NCBI GenBank assembly: GCA_003164455.1
Contig: PLTJ01000068.1
Coordinates: 4,141-39,949 of the forward strand
Reading direction: 5' to 3'
DNA: 35,809 nt
Origin: Acetobacteraceae bacterium
GTDB lineage: Bacteria > Pseudomonadota > Alphaproteobacteria > Acetobacterales > Acetobacteraceae
Part shown: in pieces, positions 17,369-24,243 of the stretch
Position numbering within the stretch: position 1 is the stretch's first letter
Layout: each line of letters begins with the position of its first letter
The notes under the pieces: model-generated
The model's database searches: none
The model's input: only the letters and a program-made list of their open reading frames with translations
Told to the model about the DNA's origin: nothing
Program-made: the position numbers and the translations under genes

Positions 17369-18979
17369 CGCCGGCTGATCCAGCTCCAGGCGCGGACCAC
17401 CGTGGCCGCGGAGCGGCTGGCGGGCATCGAGCCCCCACCTGCGATGCCGTGGTGGCGGTGGGTTATGGTTGGGATGATCGTCATTGCATCCGTGATCGGA
17501 GTTATTGTTTCGCGAGTGCATCACGGAGAGGATACCACTGCACCAGCGCAGGCAGATCAGGCTAAGAACACCGTACAACCTCACCCTGCCGCAGCAGCCC
17601 CAGAGCGATTTGTGACCGCTGATGATTTCCCGACGGTCGAGCAGGTTCCGGTGACGGCAACCGTCGGCTCCGGCCGTGCGATCGGCCCGAGCTTCGACTG
17701 CAATACCGAGCAGACGCCGGAGGCGCAGTTCATCTGCGCCAGCCCCGACCTGTCCCGAACCGAGCTGGAATTCGTGCAGGCATACTACGCGTTGCGGCAG
17801 CAGGTGGGGCCGGCCGGCTGGCAAGTCCTGAAACGGGAAAATCTTGATTCACAGCACCGAACCGAGGTGCAGTGCGGAATCGCCCCGTCAGGCGCACTCC
17901 CACCCGATGCCGTGGCGCTCGCCGCGTGCCTGCGGCAGGGCTACGTGGCGCAGCGGTCCCTCTGGCTGGCGCGTCTGAGTGGTGCTGCGCGGGAGGAAGC
18001 CAGCCGTCCCGTCGAACAGCACGTGGCATTGCAGCGCGATCTCCAGGCGTTGGGCTTCCTCCCACCGACAGCGACCATAGACGGCGTGTATGGGGCGGCG
18101 ACCCGGACCGCCATCTCGGCATGGCAGCGCGCGAACAACCAGCCCGATACCGGCTTCATCAGCAACACCGACGCGGGTCTGTTGACGAATACGGACCGTT
18201 CGACGGCATCTGTTGCCGCACCCACGCCATCGGCAACTCAGCCGTCAGCCGCCTTCCAGCAGGGACTTGCGGACCGGCAGGGTTGGGAGGATTGGTTCGG
18301 CAGTCAGACGGGAGACTATCTTGCCGGCGCCGAGTATTGGGCGTCGCAACGAAGCGAACGTCATCCAGGCCCGTGCGTGAGGACAGACGGCAACACTGCT
18401 TGGGTGGCAGGTTGCCGCGAGGCGCACGGTCGCCTCGCTCCGACCGATGCCCGTCGTCTCAGCGAGCCTGAATACCGGTCAGGATGGAACGCCTTCGAAG
18501 AGCCGGTCGCGGTTCCTCAGGCTCCTCCGCTGCCACCACGCGGCGCCCCGGCTGCGGCGATTGCCTTGCCCCTGGCCGGACTTCCCGCTCACGGGGAGAA
18601 CCTACGCATGGTTGCCGCCCGGTTCGGCCGGCTCGGTTTGTTCGGGTGGGGCGGTGGGGCGCTCGTTTGCCCAACTGTCGACGCTGGACGCCTCGCCCTG
18701 GACCTGATGACGGAGGACTACCGACAACATCTCATCTATCGGGCTCTGGGCAAGGTTGCCACCGAGATGCATGGCCCCGCCCCCACGGCCCACTTCGATC
18801 CGGCCAGCCTGGGCTGTGTGATTGTGCCTCCAGGCACCCCGCTTGAGCACAACACGGCTCTGCCATTCTTCCATGTAAGCGGCCAGTTGCCCGACGGGCA
18901 GGTTTTCAGTGGCCAAGCGGCAGTGGGGACGTTCGTGTTCGAGGCTCCCACCGCTGGCAACGCCCCACCAGGACGGTAG
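17285..18979 (+). CDS. Membrane-anchored protein with LprI-like and peptidoglycan-binding domains
   Basis: The product is 564 residues from ATG 17285, chosen over 17234 because of the GGGGAGGAG ribosome site. There are two membrane segments: residues 1-22 (shared leader) and about 57-77 (WRWVMVGMIVIASVIGVIV). An outer part begins with an LprI/DUF1311-like Cys-rich domain at about 136-232 (PSFDCNTEQTPEAQFICASPDLSRTE). Next is a PG_binding_1 repeat at about 244-293 (ALQRDLQALGFLPP, DGVYGAATRTAISAWQRAN). The rest, about 300-564, is unrecognised and contains WEDWFGSQTGDYLAGAEYW and a Cys pair near PCVRTDG. The build suggests an inner-membrane protein facing the cell wall. LprI relatives include lysozyme inhibitors, so a role against lytic enzymes is possible but unproven. 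It shares its leader with the preceding gene. Confidence 0.75.
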   Translation: MLIVLCIVFPPAIPFVILYYLFHGGGQRRRLIQLQARTTVAAERLAGIEPPPAMPWWRWVMVGMIVIASVIGVIVSRVHHGEDTTAPAQADQAKNTVQPHPAAAAPERFVTADDFPTVEQVPVTATVGSGRAIGPSFDCNTEQTPEAQFICASPDLSRTELEFVQAYYALRQQVGPAGWQVLKRENLDSQHRTEVQCGIAPSGALPPDAVALAACLRQGYVAQRSLWLARLSGAAREEASRPVEQHVALQRDLQALGFLPPTATIDGVYGAATRTAISAWQRANNQPDTGFISNTDAGLLTNTDRSTASVAAPTPSATQPSAAFQQGLADRQGWEDWFGSQTGDYLAGAEYWASQRSERHPGPCVRTDGNTAWVAGCREAHGRLAPTDARRLSEPEYRSGWNAFEEPVAVPQAPPLPPRGAPAAAIALPLAGLPAHGENLRMVAARFGRLGLFGWGGGALVCPTVDAGRLALDLMTEDYRQHLIYRALGKVATEMHGPAPTAHFDPASLGCVIVPPGTPLEHNTALPFFHVSGQLPDGQVFSGQAAVGTFVFEAPTAGNAPPGR

Positions 18980-19079
18980 AGGCGAGCTGTGTCCATGGCG
19001 CGGGGTAGCTCAGCCCCATGGCGCGGGCGCGTTATTGCGCTGAAATTCCGCGGATCGGCATTGTGTGCGCCGCTACAGC

Positions 19080-19343
19080 TTACACCACCTCGCACAACCG
19101 CGCCGTGCTGGCCTTCAACCGCGCGATCAGCGCCCGCAGCGCGCGAGCCTCGGCACTGCGGCCACCGTGAACCGTCCGGGCCGCGGCCAGCCGGGCCAAC
19201 CCCTCGGCGGTGCGCGGGCCGGTGCTGCAACCCCCATGAAGCCGGCATCGGCCGTTGGGCATAGGCCATCGGCGGCACGGCGTTCCTGCCCGCGTGCGGG
19301 CACCACAGCGGCCTTCCACGGGGTTTTGCGCCCGATCCGGCAT
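19080..19343 (-). CDS. HGGxSTGPRT-motif small protein
   Basis: This 87-residue protein is recognised by the near-invariant HGG-CSTGPRTAEGLARLAAART-HGG core, typical of short conserved genes in alphaproteobacterial prophages and integrated elements. Upstream of it, CGARTRAGTPCRRW and GRCRLHGG give a Cys-Cys-Cys-His set that could bind a metal ion. The C-terminal third is helical and basic. It starts 3 bases after the stop of the preceding minus-strand gene, so it is translationally coupled and the last gene of the element's leftward operon. The molecular role is unknown. A 100-base gap separates it from the convergent envelope gene at 18979. Confidence 0.8.
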   Translation of the reverse strand: MPDRAQNPVEGRCGARTRAGTPCRRWPMPNGRCRLHGGCSTGPRTAEGLARLAAARTVHGGRSAEARALRALIARLKASTARLCEVV

Positions 19344-19346
19344 GGC

Positions 19347-19985
19347 TTACCCCTCCCCCCTGCCAGGGACGCCAGTGCCGGCCGACACGGCGCCGACGAT
19401 GGCCTGCCCGCCGTCCTGCACCACTACCCGCTCGACCCGCACCACCTGCGGCCCCTTGCCGCGCTTGCGGGCGATGGCGTCGAGCATCTCGGTCATGCCA
19501 CGCGCGAGATTGGCGCCGTCCCTGCGCAGCTTGCTGGCGATGTCGAAAGGCTGATCCGGGATCATTGCCCGGCGGAAACACTCCATGGCGCCGAAGTGCA
19601 GCGCGGTAGCTTGCGCGGCCAACATGCCCTCGATCTCGTCCTTGGGCTTGAACGCCATGAGTGCGGCCATAACCGCGCGGCTGCGTTGATCCTGCCCGTC
19701 ATGCTCGCCACCGGGAACCCTTATCGTCCCCAACGTCTCGCGCAGGATGACGCTGTTGAACTCTGTCACCCAGGACCCGCCTATCTTGCGGAACGGGTTG
19801 GCGTCCACTTCGGCTTTCACCATCGGGGCACTTGGCCCTGGTTCGGCCGAGACGCGCAGCTTCAGCGCCTCAGCCGGCCGCGGCGGGGTCGTGGCGGGCA
19901 CAGGGGCACCAGGTGCGGCGACAGCACCGGCCGCGCGCGCGCGCCGCTGGGGGATGGAAGCGGCTGGATCGGTCAAGGCGTACAT
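19347..19985 (-). CDS. Conserved prophage/element protein of unknown function
   Basis: The ORF track starts at GTG 20117, but its first 44 codons are low-complexity. ATG 19985 (212 residues) has GGACAGGAG directly before it, and TTG 19976 would sit 9 bases after the same AGGAG, so the exact start is open. The conserved half begins near FNSVILRETLGTI. It continues RSRAVMAALMAFKPKDEIEGMLAAQATALHFGAMECFRRAM, then GKGPQVVRVERVVVQDGGQAIVG. That pattern is shared by proteins next to HGGxSTGPRT genes in many alphaproteobacterial prophage-like regions (by recall). It is mainly alpha-helical with a short beta tail and has no catalytic motif that I see. It is co-transcribed with the HGGxSTGPRT gene after a 3-base gap. 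A 19-bp inverted repeat lies upstream. Confidence 0.72.
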   Translation of the reverse strand: MYALTDPAASIPQRRARAAGAVAAPGAPVPATTPPRPAEALKLRVSAEPGPSAPMVKAEVDANPFRKIGGSWVTEFNSVILRETLGTIRVPGGEHDGQDQRSRAVMAALMAFKPKDEIEGMLAAQATALHFGAMECFRRAMIPDQPFDIASKLRRDGANLARGMTEMLDAIARKRGKGPQVVRVERVVVQDGGQAIVGAVSAGTGVPGRGEG

Positions 19986-20145
19986 CTCCTGTCCAGACGG
20001 TCCCGCTGGGGTGTGCCCGGGGGGGTGGCGAGGCGCGGAAGCATCGCGAAGCTGGAGAGCAGCGGCGCGGCGCGGCGATTTCCAGCGGCGATGTGCGTCC
20101 GGTGGCCAGAAGGACACTCGGTTGCCGGAGGGCCGGGGGCGGTTA

Positions 20146-20234
20146 GGTTAGCCTGGGTTACCCTTGCCAAGCGCTGTACGGAACTGGCAATGTAAGTTCC
20201 ATGGTACTGCTGGACAGGGTAACCCAGGCTAACC
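20146..20234. repeat. 19-bp perfect inverted repeat with nested dyad
   Basis: GGTTAGCCTGGGTTACCCT (20146-20164) is the exact reverse complement of 20216-20234. The 51-base spacer contains TGCCA...TGGCA and GGAAC...GTTCC dyads, so the whole 89 bases could extrude as a branched structure. It lies between the ATPase gene (stop 20263) and the next minus-strand gene. No U-tract is present, which disfavours a simple terminator. It could be a replication origin, a transfer site or an mRNA-processing structure. Confidence 0.75.
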
Positions 20235-20262
20235 CCTCGGCCACAGCCCCTCCCATTGGCCA

Positions 20263-21921
20263 TCACTTTGGCACAGCCTCCAGCTTCCACTTGGTGGCGC
20301 TGTGCGCGGTGCCGTCCACCGCGAACCGGTAGGGCGACCCGTCGGCTCCGCAGGACACGATGCGTTGTGCGTTCTTTTTCAGCCATTCCCCCAACCGGGT
20401 TGGGCTGATGTATTCTGCCCCCTGGCCGGCCGCGACGGCGCGGAGCGCATCCCGCAGTTCGGGGTGCGCCGGGTCGCCTTCATCGCCAAACGCGGCTCCC
20501 CTCGGCAACGTTTCCTGCGCCTTCTGGCGCACGTCGCGGACCAGCACCCCTTTGTCTGCGCCGATGGCTTCCAGCCACGCCGCCGCGACCGCGCGCAGGG
20601 CGGCCAGCTTCGGGTCATGGCCACGGGTGCGCTCCATGACATCGCAGGGATCGGCCTCGCCCAACCATGTTAGCGCCGAGCGCACCATCTTGGACCAGAC
20701 CTCGAACGACCCGAGCGGCGTCTCGGTCGGGCGCTCGCCGGACATCGCATAGGCGCGGATGACGGTCAGGGCCTTGACGATCAACATAGGGCGTGCCCGC
20801 TTAGCCAACGCCACCGGATCGAACTTGAAGTCGCGCAACTCAGGGCGCTCGACATGGGGGTCAATCCGGCCGACCAGGGCGCGCCGGGTCAGGTCGCCAA
20901 CCAGGACCAAGTTGTTACCGGTGGCCGCAAGGAAGAACGTGTTCGGGACCATCACATTCTTGCTGCCCCCCAGGGGTCGGATGTTGACCAGAGGCTGCGT
21001 CAGCAGTTGACACAGCAGCTCGCCGCCGAGTGGGTGGTCGGTGTTGTCGATTGTGATCACCGCATGGCCGGCCAGCACCAACGCGACCACCCGCTTTTCC
21101 AACTCGGCGTCGCCATATTTATCGTGGCCGGTGGAGGTGACCGCTGCTTCGTGCCCTGTCGCGATGATCGACGCGACGTCAACAATCTTACTTTTGCCGC
21201 TGCCGGCGGTCGGTCCGTCAAAGGTGTGCATCGGCGCAGTCGGGATCGAGCAGCGTACAGCCGCCGTCAGGACGGCCGACAGTGCTACCGACTCGTCGGC
21301 CTTGGTCTCGAATTCGTATCCACGGAACAGTCGTTTGATTGAGGCGAGCGCTTTCCGCGCCACCTCCTTATCCGGGTGCTCAGGGACCTGGGCGAACCGC
21401 ACGCCGAGGGGGTTGAACAACAGGCCCGTCGCGGTGTCGTAACCCGGCGTTTCGATGATGGACATGTCCGGCCGGAAGGTCGGCGCGGTGGTCACGGCAA
21501 GCAGCGGTCGGAGGCGCCAGTCGCCGTCGCGCGCGAGGTAGGCCTCGGCAACAAGCCGCGGGCAGTCGCACGGCACGGAGTCACCCGCCCTGCCATCAAA
21601 TTTCTCGAAGCGAGCCGCACGCATAAACTGTTCTATCAGAGCGGCGGGTTCCACCGCCGCAAGGCGCGGCGCATCGGCGGTGCCCCCGCCGGATATCTTG
21701 ATCTTGTCGATAATCACATGGACAACTCGGCCACCGCTTTGGAAGATGTCGCCCGCTGCCTGAACGAGCGCAGCTTCTGCCTCATCGACTACGCGGGGCA
21801 GCCCCCCCGGTGTCACGTTGACCACGGGCAGGTCCGGATCTGTCGCGGGTGCCGGACGCTTCTTCTTGCCGCGTTGCGCCCGCCCCTCGGCCAGGTTGAT
21901 GATATTGGATTCCTCGGTCAT
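20263..21921 (-). CDS. AAA/SF3-like ATPase (replicative helicase candidate of the element)
   Basis: I start at ATG 21921 (552 residues), which overlaps the primase stop as ATGA and has GGAGGTG 6-8 bases upstream; the track's GTG 21930 sits on that ribosome site. Walker A is GPTAGSGKS at about 236-244, a Walker B-like strand is HAVITIDNTD at about 286-295, and a sensor-like TFFLAATGNN follows. An arginine-rich LTRRALVGRIDPHVERPE fits an arginine finger region. The N-terminal 200 residues are unassigned but include RPLLAVTTAPTFRPD and TGLLFNPLG, which recur in element-encoded ATPases paired with Prim-Pol. The C-terminus ends in a winged-helix-like segment (SPTRLGEWLKKNAQRIVS). The likely job is DNA unwinding together with the coupled primase; helicase activity is inferred. 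Confidence 0.82.
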   Translation of the reverse strand: MTEESNIINLAEGRAQRGKKKRPAPATDPDLPVVNVTPGGLPRVVDEAEAALVQAAGDIFQSGGRVVHVIIDKIKISGGGTADAPRLAAVEPAALIEQFMRAARFEKFDGRAGDSVPCDCPRLVAEAYLARDGDWRLRPLLAVTTAPTFRPDMSIIETPGYDTATGLLFNPLGVRFAQVPEHPDKEVARKALASIKRLFRGYEFETKADESVALSAVLTAAVRCSIPTAPMHTFDGPTAGSGKSKIVDVASIIATGHEAAVTSTGHDKYGDAELEKRVVALVLAGHAVITIDNTDHPLGGELLCQLLTQPLVNIRPLGGSKNVMVPNTFFLAATGNNLVLVGDLTRRALVGRIDPHVERPELRDFKFDPVALAKRARPMLIVKALTVIRAYAMSGERPTETPLGSFEVWSKMVRSALTWLGEADPCDVMERTRGHDPKLAALRAVAAAWLEAIGADKGVLVRDVRQKAQETLPRGAAFGDEGDPAHPELRDALRAVAAGQGAEYISPTRLGEWLKKNAQRIVSCGADGSPYRFAVDGTAHSATKWKLEAVPK

Positions 21922-22733
21922 CGCCGACACCTCCGGGCTTCGCGTTTACAGATCGAGTCAACGACGCGCGTCAGCTCGTCGTTATCCAGCGAGGGCCGGC
22001 AGCGGGCCGCATTCCACATCCGCATCACGTCAAGAACCAACAGCGGGTCCACCCAGTGCCGAAGCAGATACCCGGTAAGCTGCGCGACTGCTGCGTTGCG
22101 GGTGCCTTGTGTCGCCCCGGCCGCGAACAGGTCCCGGTGCCGCTCGGGCGAGGCAACGGTAGCGCCCGCCGGCCCGCTACCGCCGGCTTGCTGAGCGGCC
22201 AGCAGCAGCCACGGTGGCGCATGCCCGACGGCAACCACCTCCGGCCCATGGCCTGGGTGCCAGCGGTAGCAACCACCGTTAGGGTGGACAGACGGCGGCG
22301 CGACCACGTAGCCGCCATCGGAACGCACGTCGATGCCCGGCGCGAACTTGCCGACACTGTTCCGGATGCCGGGCGCGCCAGCGAAGTAGAGGTGCCAGCC
22401 GCCCCCGCCGGTGGTGGCCACGACCGTCTCGCCGACGCCGCCGTGCTCGCGTCGCAAGTCGGCGAAGGACACGTCGCCGCCGTGCCGCGGATCGCCGTCT
22501 ATGACGAACAGGTTGCTTACTGAGCCTGTGGCGATGCCGACGTTGGCGGCCGGGTATTCGGTCCACCAGCGCCGGATCGCCGCCTCGTCCGTGGTGGCGT
22601 CCAGGCACCCGCGCCCACCGCGTTCCTTGGCGATGAACGGCAGCTTGCTGCGCACACCCAGGGGGAAGACCGCCCACCCAAGCGCGGCATAGCCGAGCGC
22701 CGCGTCGAGGTGCGTCGTCTTGCCGCCGCTCAT
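21918..22733 (-). CDS. Bifunctional DNA primase/polymerase (Prim-Pol) with PriCT-like tail
   Basis: The 271-residue protein begins with the archaeo-eukaryotic-type Prim-Pol fold: AALGYAALGWAVFPLG, WWTEYPAANVGIATG, the catalytic acidic pair FVIDGDP (Asp79, Asp81), VVATTGGGGWHLYF (about 105-117 with His114), and GIDVRSDGGYVVAPPSVHPNG (about 133-153). The C-terminal 70 residues (GTRNAAVAQLTGYLLRH, then NAARCRPSLDNDELTRVVDSI) match the PriCT primase tail. The enzyme should make primers and possibly extend them for replication of the excised element. It is translationally coupled to the ATPase gene by ATGA. The core is compact, so it may rely on host polymerase. All three primase motifs are intact. 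Confidence 0.9.
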   Translation of the reverse strand: MSGGKTTHLDAALGYAALGWAVFPLGVRSKLPFIAKERGGRGCLDATTDEAAIRRWWTEYPAANVGIATGSVSNLFVIDGDPRHGGDVSFADLRREHGGVGETVVATTGGGGWHLYFAGAPGIRNSVGKFAPGIDVRSDGGYVVAPPSVHPNGGCYRWHPGHGPEVVAVGHAPPWLLLAAQQAGGSGPAGATVASPERHRDLFAAGATQGTRNAAVAQLTGYLLRHWVDPLLVLDVMRMWNAARCRPSLDNDELTRVVDSICKREARRCRR

Positions 22734-22915
22734 AGTGGTCGCGCCGCCTGACGCACATCTTCCTGGCGCGACGCCGACGGTGGCGCGGGGTAAGGTTGGG
22801 CCTGTAAAAGGAACATTTTCGGAACCTCGGTGACTTTTGAGATCCCAGCGCGGTCTTCACTTTCGGGCGGCGGCGCGGTAAACTTGGTTGTTTCCAGTTG
22901 CTTCCAAGCCTGCCG

Positions 22916-22950
22916 CTTCGCCCTAACCGTCCACGCTGGGGCGAAGTTTT
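22916..22950. terminator. Hairpin just beyond the AlpA-like gene
   Basis: CTTCGCCC (22916-22923) pairs with GGGCGAAG (22939-22946), starting right after the minus-strand stop of the AlpA-like gene. The run TTTT follows on the plus strand only. It may attenuate transcription between the regulator and the primase. No gene is seen in the 215-base gap 22734-22948. Confidence 0.45.
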
Positions 22951-23347
22951 ATGCGGCGACGACGACGACCGGCTCCACGACCTTCCGTGGCCTGCCGCTC
23001 CGCCCGCTCGCCTTGCAGGCCGTCGTACCGGGAAAGGTGCGTCCAGCCGGTGCGTCGTTCGTTCCCTGCCGCGGCAGCGACTCTCTGAATGCCTCGATTT
23101 CGCTCCGCAACCAGAAGACCCGCGAGCCGACGTATCGGCCGGGCGCTAGCTTGCCCTCCCGCACCATTTTCCAGAGCGTGGGGTAGGAGGAGTGCAGCAG
23201 GAGGCACGTCTCCGCCTTCGTAACGAGCGGGTCTTCACCGGCCCATGCCGCGGTCGGCGCGAGCACGCCGACACCGGCCGGGTGATCCAACATGCCGCCC
23301 GCGGCGGTAGGCGCAGTCGGCGCGGTCGACTCCATCACCTTGGACAT
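22949..23347 (-). CDS. AlpA-like helix-turn-helix regulator/excisionase
   Basis: The 132-residue protein has a winged-helix segment at about 41-91: LVTKAETCLLLHSSYPTLWKMVREGKLAPGRYVGSRVFWLRSEIEAF. This is the AlpA/MerR-type excisionase fold that controls integrase expression or excision in phage-like elements. The N-terminal 40 residues are Ala/Pro-rich and disordered. The C-terminus has GRSGRPRKVV, an AT-hook-like patch. An 8-bp inverted repeat lies 7 bases upstream of the ATG and overlaps where the ribosome and promoter should bind, which suggests autorepression. It stands between the integrase pair and the primase pair. Whether it activates integrase, represses replication or acts as Xis cannot be read from sequence. 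Confidence 0.82.
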   Translation of the reverse strand: MSKVMESTAPTAPTAAGGMLDHPAGVGVLAPTAAWAGEDPLVTKAETCLLLHSSYPTLWKMVREGKLAPGRYVGSRVFWLRSEIEAFRESLPRQGTNDAPAGRTFPGTTACKASGRSGRPRKVVEPVVVVAA

Positions 23348-23353
23348 TGCGAA

Positions 23354-23384
23354 ATTCCCGGTTAGTTAATGACTGGCCGGGAAT
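23354..23384. promoter_or_regulatory. Inverted repeat at the AlpA-like gene start (candidate operator)
   Basis: ATTCCCGG (23354-23361) and CCGGGAAT (23377-23384) are exact 8-bp inverted arms with a 15-base AT-rich spacer, 7 bases upstream of the minus-strand ATG. Position and symmetry fit an operator for the regulator's own gene. Confidence 0.5.
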
Positions 23385-23470
23385 GTATTTACTGCGCCGC
23401 GCACATGCGACCGCAAAGTCATGCCGAAAATACCTAGAATATCGGCCGACTTTAGGCAAGTCATCAGGGT

Positions 23471-23593
23471 CCGTACGGGGCTCCTCCCGTTGGTTCCGGC
23501 TGCTGGCTGCTAGCTACCAGATGTGGTAGCTGATCGGCCTATTTTACATGAATATGGTGGGCACCGGAGCCAACGGGAGGAGCTGCTCCGTAC
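23471..23593. repeat. Large imperfect inverted repeat with nested 8-bp palindrome
   Basis: GCTCCTCCCGTTGGTTCCGG (23480-23499) pairs with 23564-23583 at 19 of 20 positions. The arms extend outward through CCGTACG on both sides after a short gap. Inside lies a second dyad, AGCTACCA-GATG-TGGTAGCT (23512-23531). The right arm is inside the 3' end of the neighbouring gene (stop 23539), and the left arm is in the region upstream of the AlpA-like gene. Such nested dyads are typical of replication origins, transfer origins or strong bidirectional terminators. Confidence 0.7.
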
Positions 23594-24243
23594 GCGACGA
23601 GCCTTGTAATGCGGCACAGCGCGCCAAGCATCTGCGGGTGGATGGTTTCCACGATCCGCTCGACGAACTGCATTGCGGCGCTTGAGGCGAGGGGCCGACC
23701 GTGCTTCGGGTCGGAAGGAGTCCATCCCCAACTAAACTTCTTGCCCGTCGTCTGTTCCCAGATGTGGCGCAGCTCCTTTACGAATTCCAACAGGCGGCGG
23801 CTGATCGGCGTTTCCTCTTCCTTCCGCGGCCTCCCCTTGGGCCGCTGGCCGCGGCGTTGCACGTCGAGCGCCGCGCGGCGGACAGCCTCCGTCTCGCGGG
23901 TCAGCGCGTCCAGGCGATCCACGGCAGTAATGATCGGATCACCCGAGGGATCATCATCGCCCCTCGCCAGCGAAAGGGCTAACGGCACGAAGTTGCGTTC
24001 ATCCCTCAGAAGCTCCAAGGCCGCACCGAGTCTCTTTGCCAAATCATCCAGGTCTTCGCCCGCCCAGTCGTCGGCCGTCTTGTGCGCGTCTGTGGTGTAG
24101 GTCACCGCTGCGATGTACGCGTCCACTGCCTTGCGCAGAGAATTGCGCAGGGCATCGCGATCGTGGATGTTGAACTTGGACGCCAGCGCGGCCACCAGCG
24201 CCGTCAGGTCGTTGTCTGTGATATCTCGCGGCGCCGCCGTCAC
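23539..24243 (-). CDS. Element protein of unknown function coupled to the integrase
   Basis: The 234-residue protein begins at GTG 24243, overlapping the integrase stop by GTGA, so the two are translated together. I do not recognise a family. The N-terminal 90 residues are helical (DLTALVAALASKFNIHDRDALRNSLRKAVDAY). A predicted coiled segment around VDRLDALTRETEAVRRAALDVQRRGQ leads to PKGRPRKEEE, an AT-hook-like basic patch. The C-terminal part is aromatic and basic (LRHIWEQTTGKKFSWGWTPSDPKHGRP). DNA binding is plausible but inferred. Coupling to the integrase suggests a role in recombination or its control. The 3' end of the gene overlaps one arm of a large inverted repeat. Confidence 0.65.
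   Translation of the reverse strand: MTAAPRDITDNDLTALVAALASKFNIHDRDALRNSLRKAVDAYIAAVTYTTDAHKTADDWAGEDLDDLAKRLGAALELLRDERNFVPLALSLARGDDDPSGDPIITAVDRLDALTRETEAVRRAALDVQRRGQRPKGRPRKEEETPISRRLLEFVKELRHIWEQTTGKKFSWGWTPSDPKHGRPLASSAAMQFVERIVETIHPQMLGALCRITRLVAYGAAPPVGSGAHHIHVK

Noticed and set aside
18993-19027. CCATGGCGCGGG direct repeat enclosing GGGGTAGCTCAGC, which resembles a tRNA D-arm and might be a tRNA attachment site.
   Set aside because: No T-arm (GGTTCGA), anticodon stem or acceptor pairing can be built around it. The 12-bp repeat is close-spaced and GC-rich, and the copy does not recur at the right end of the element.
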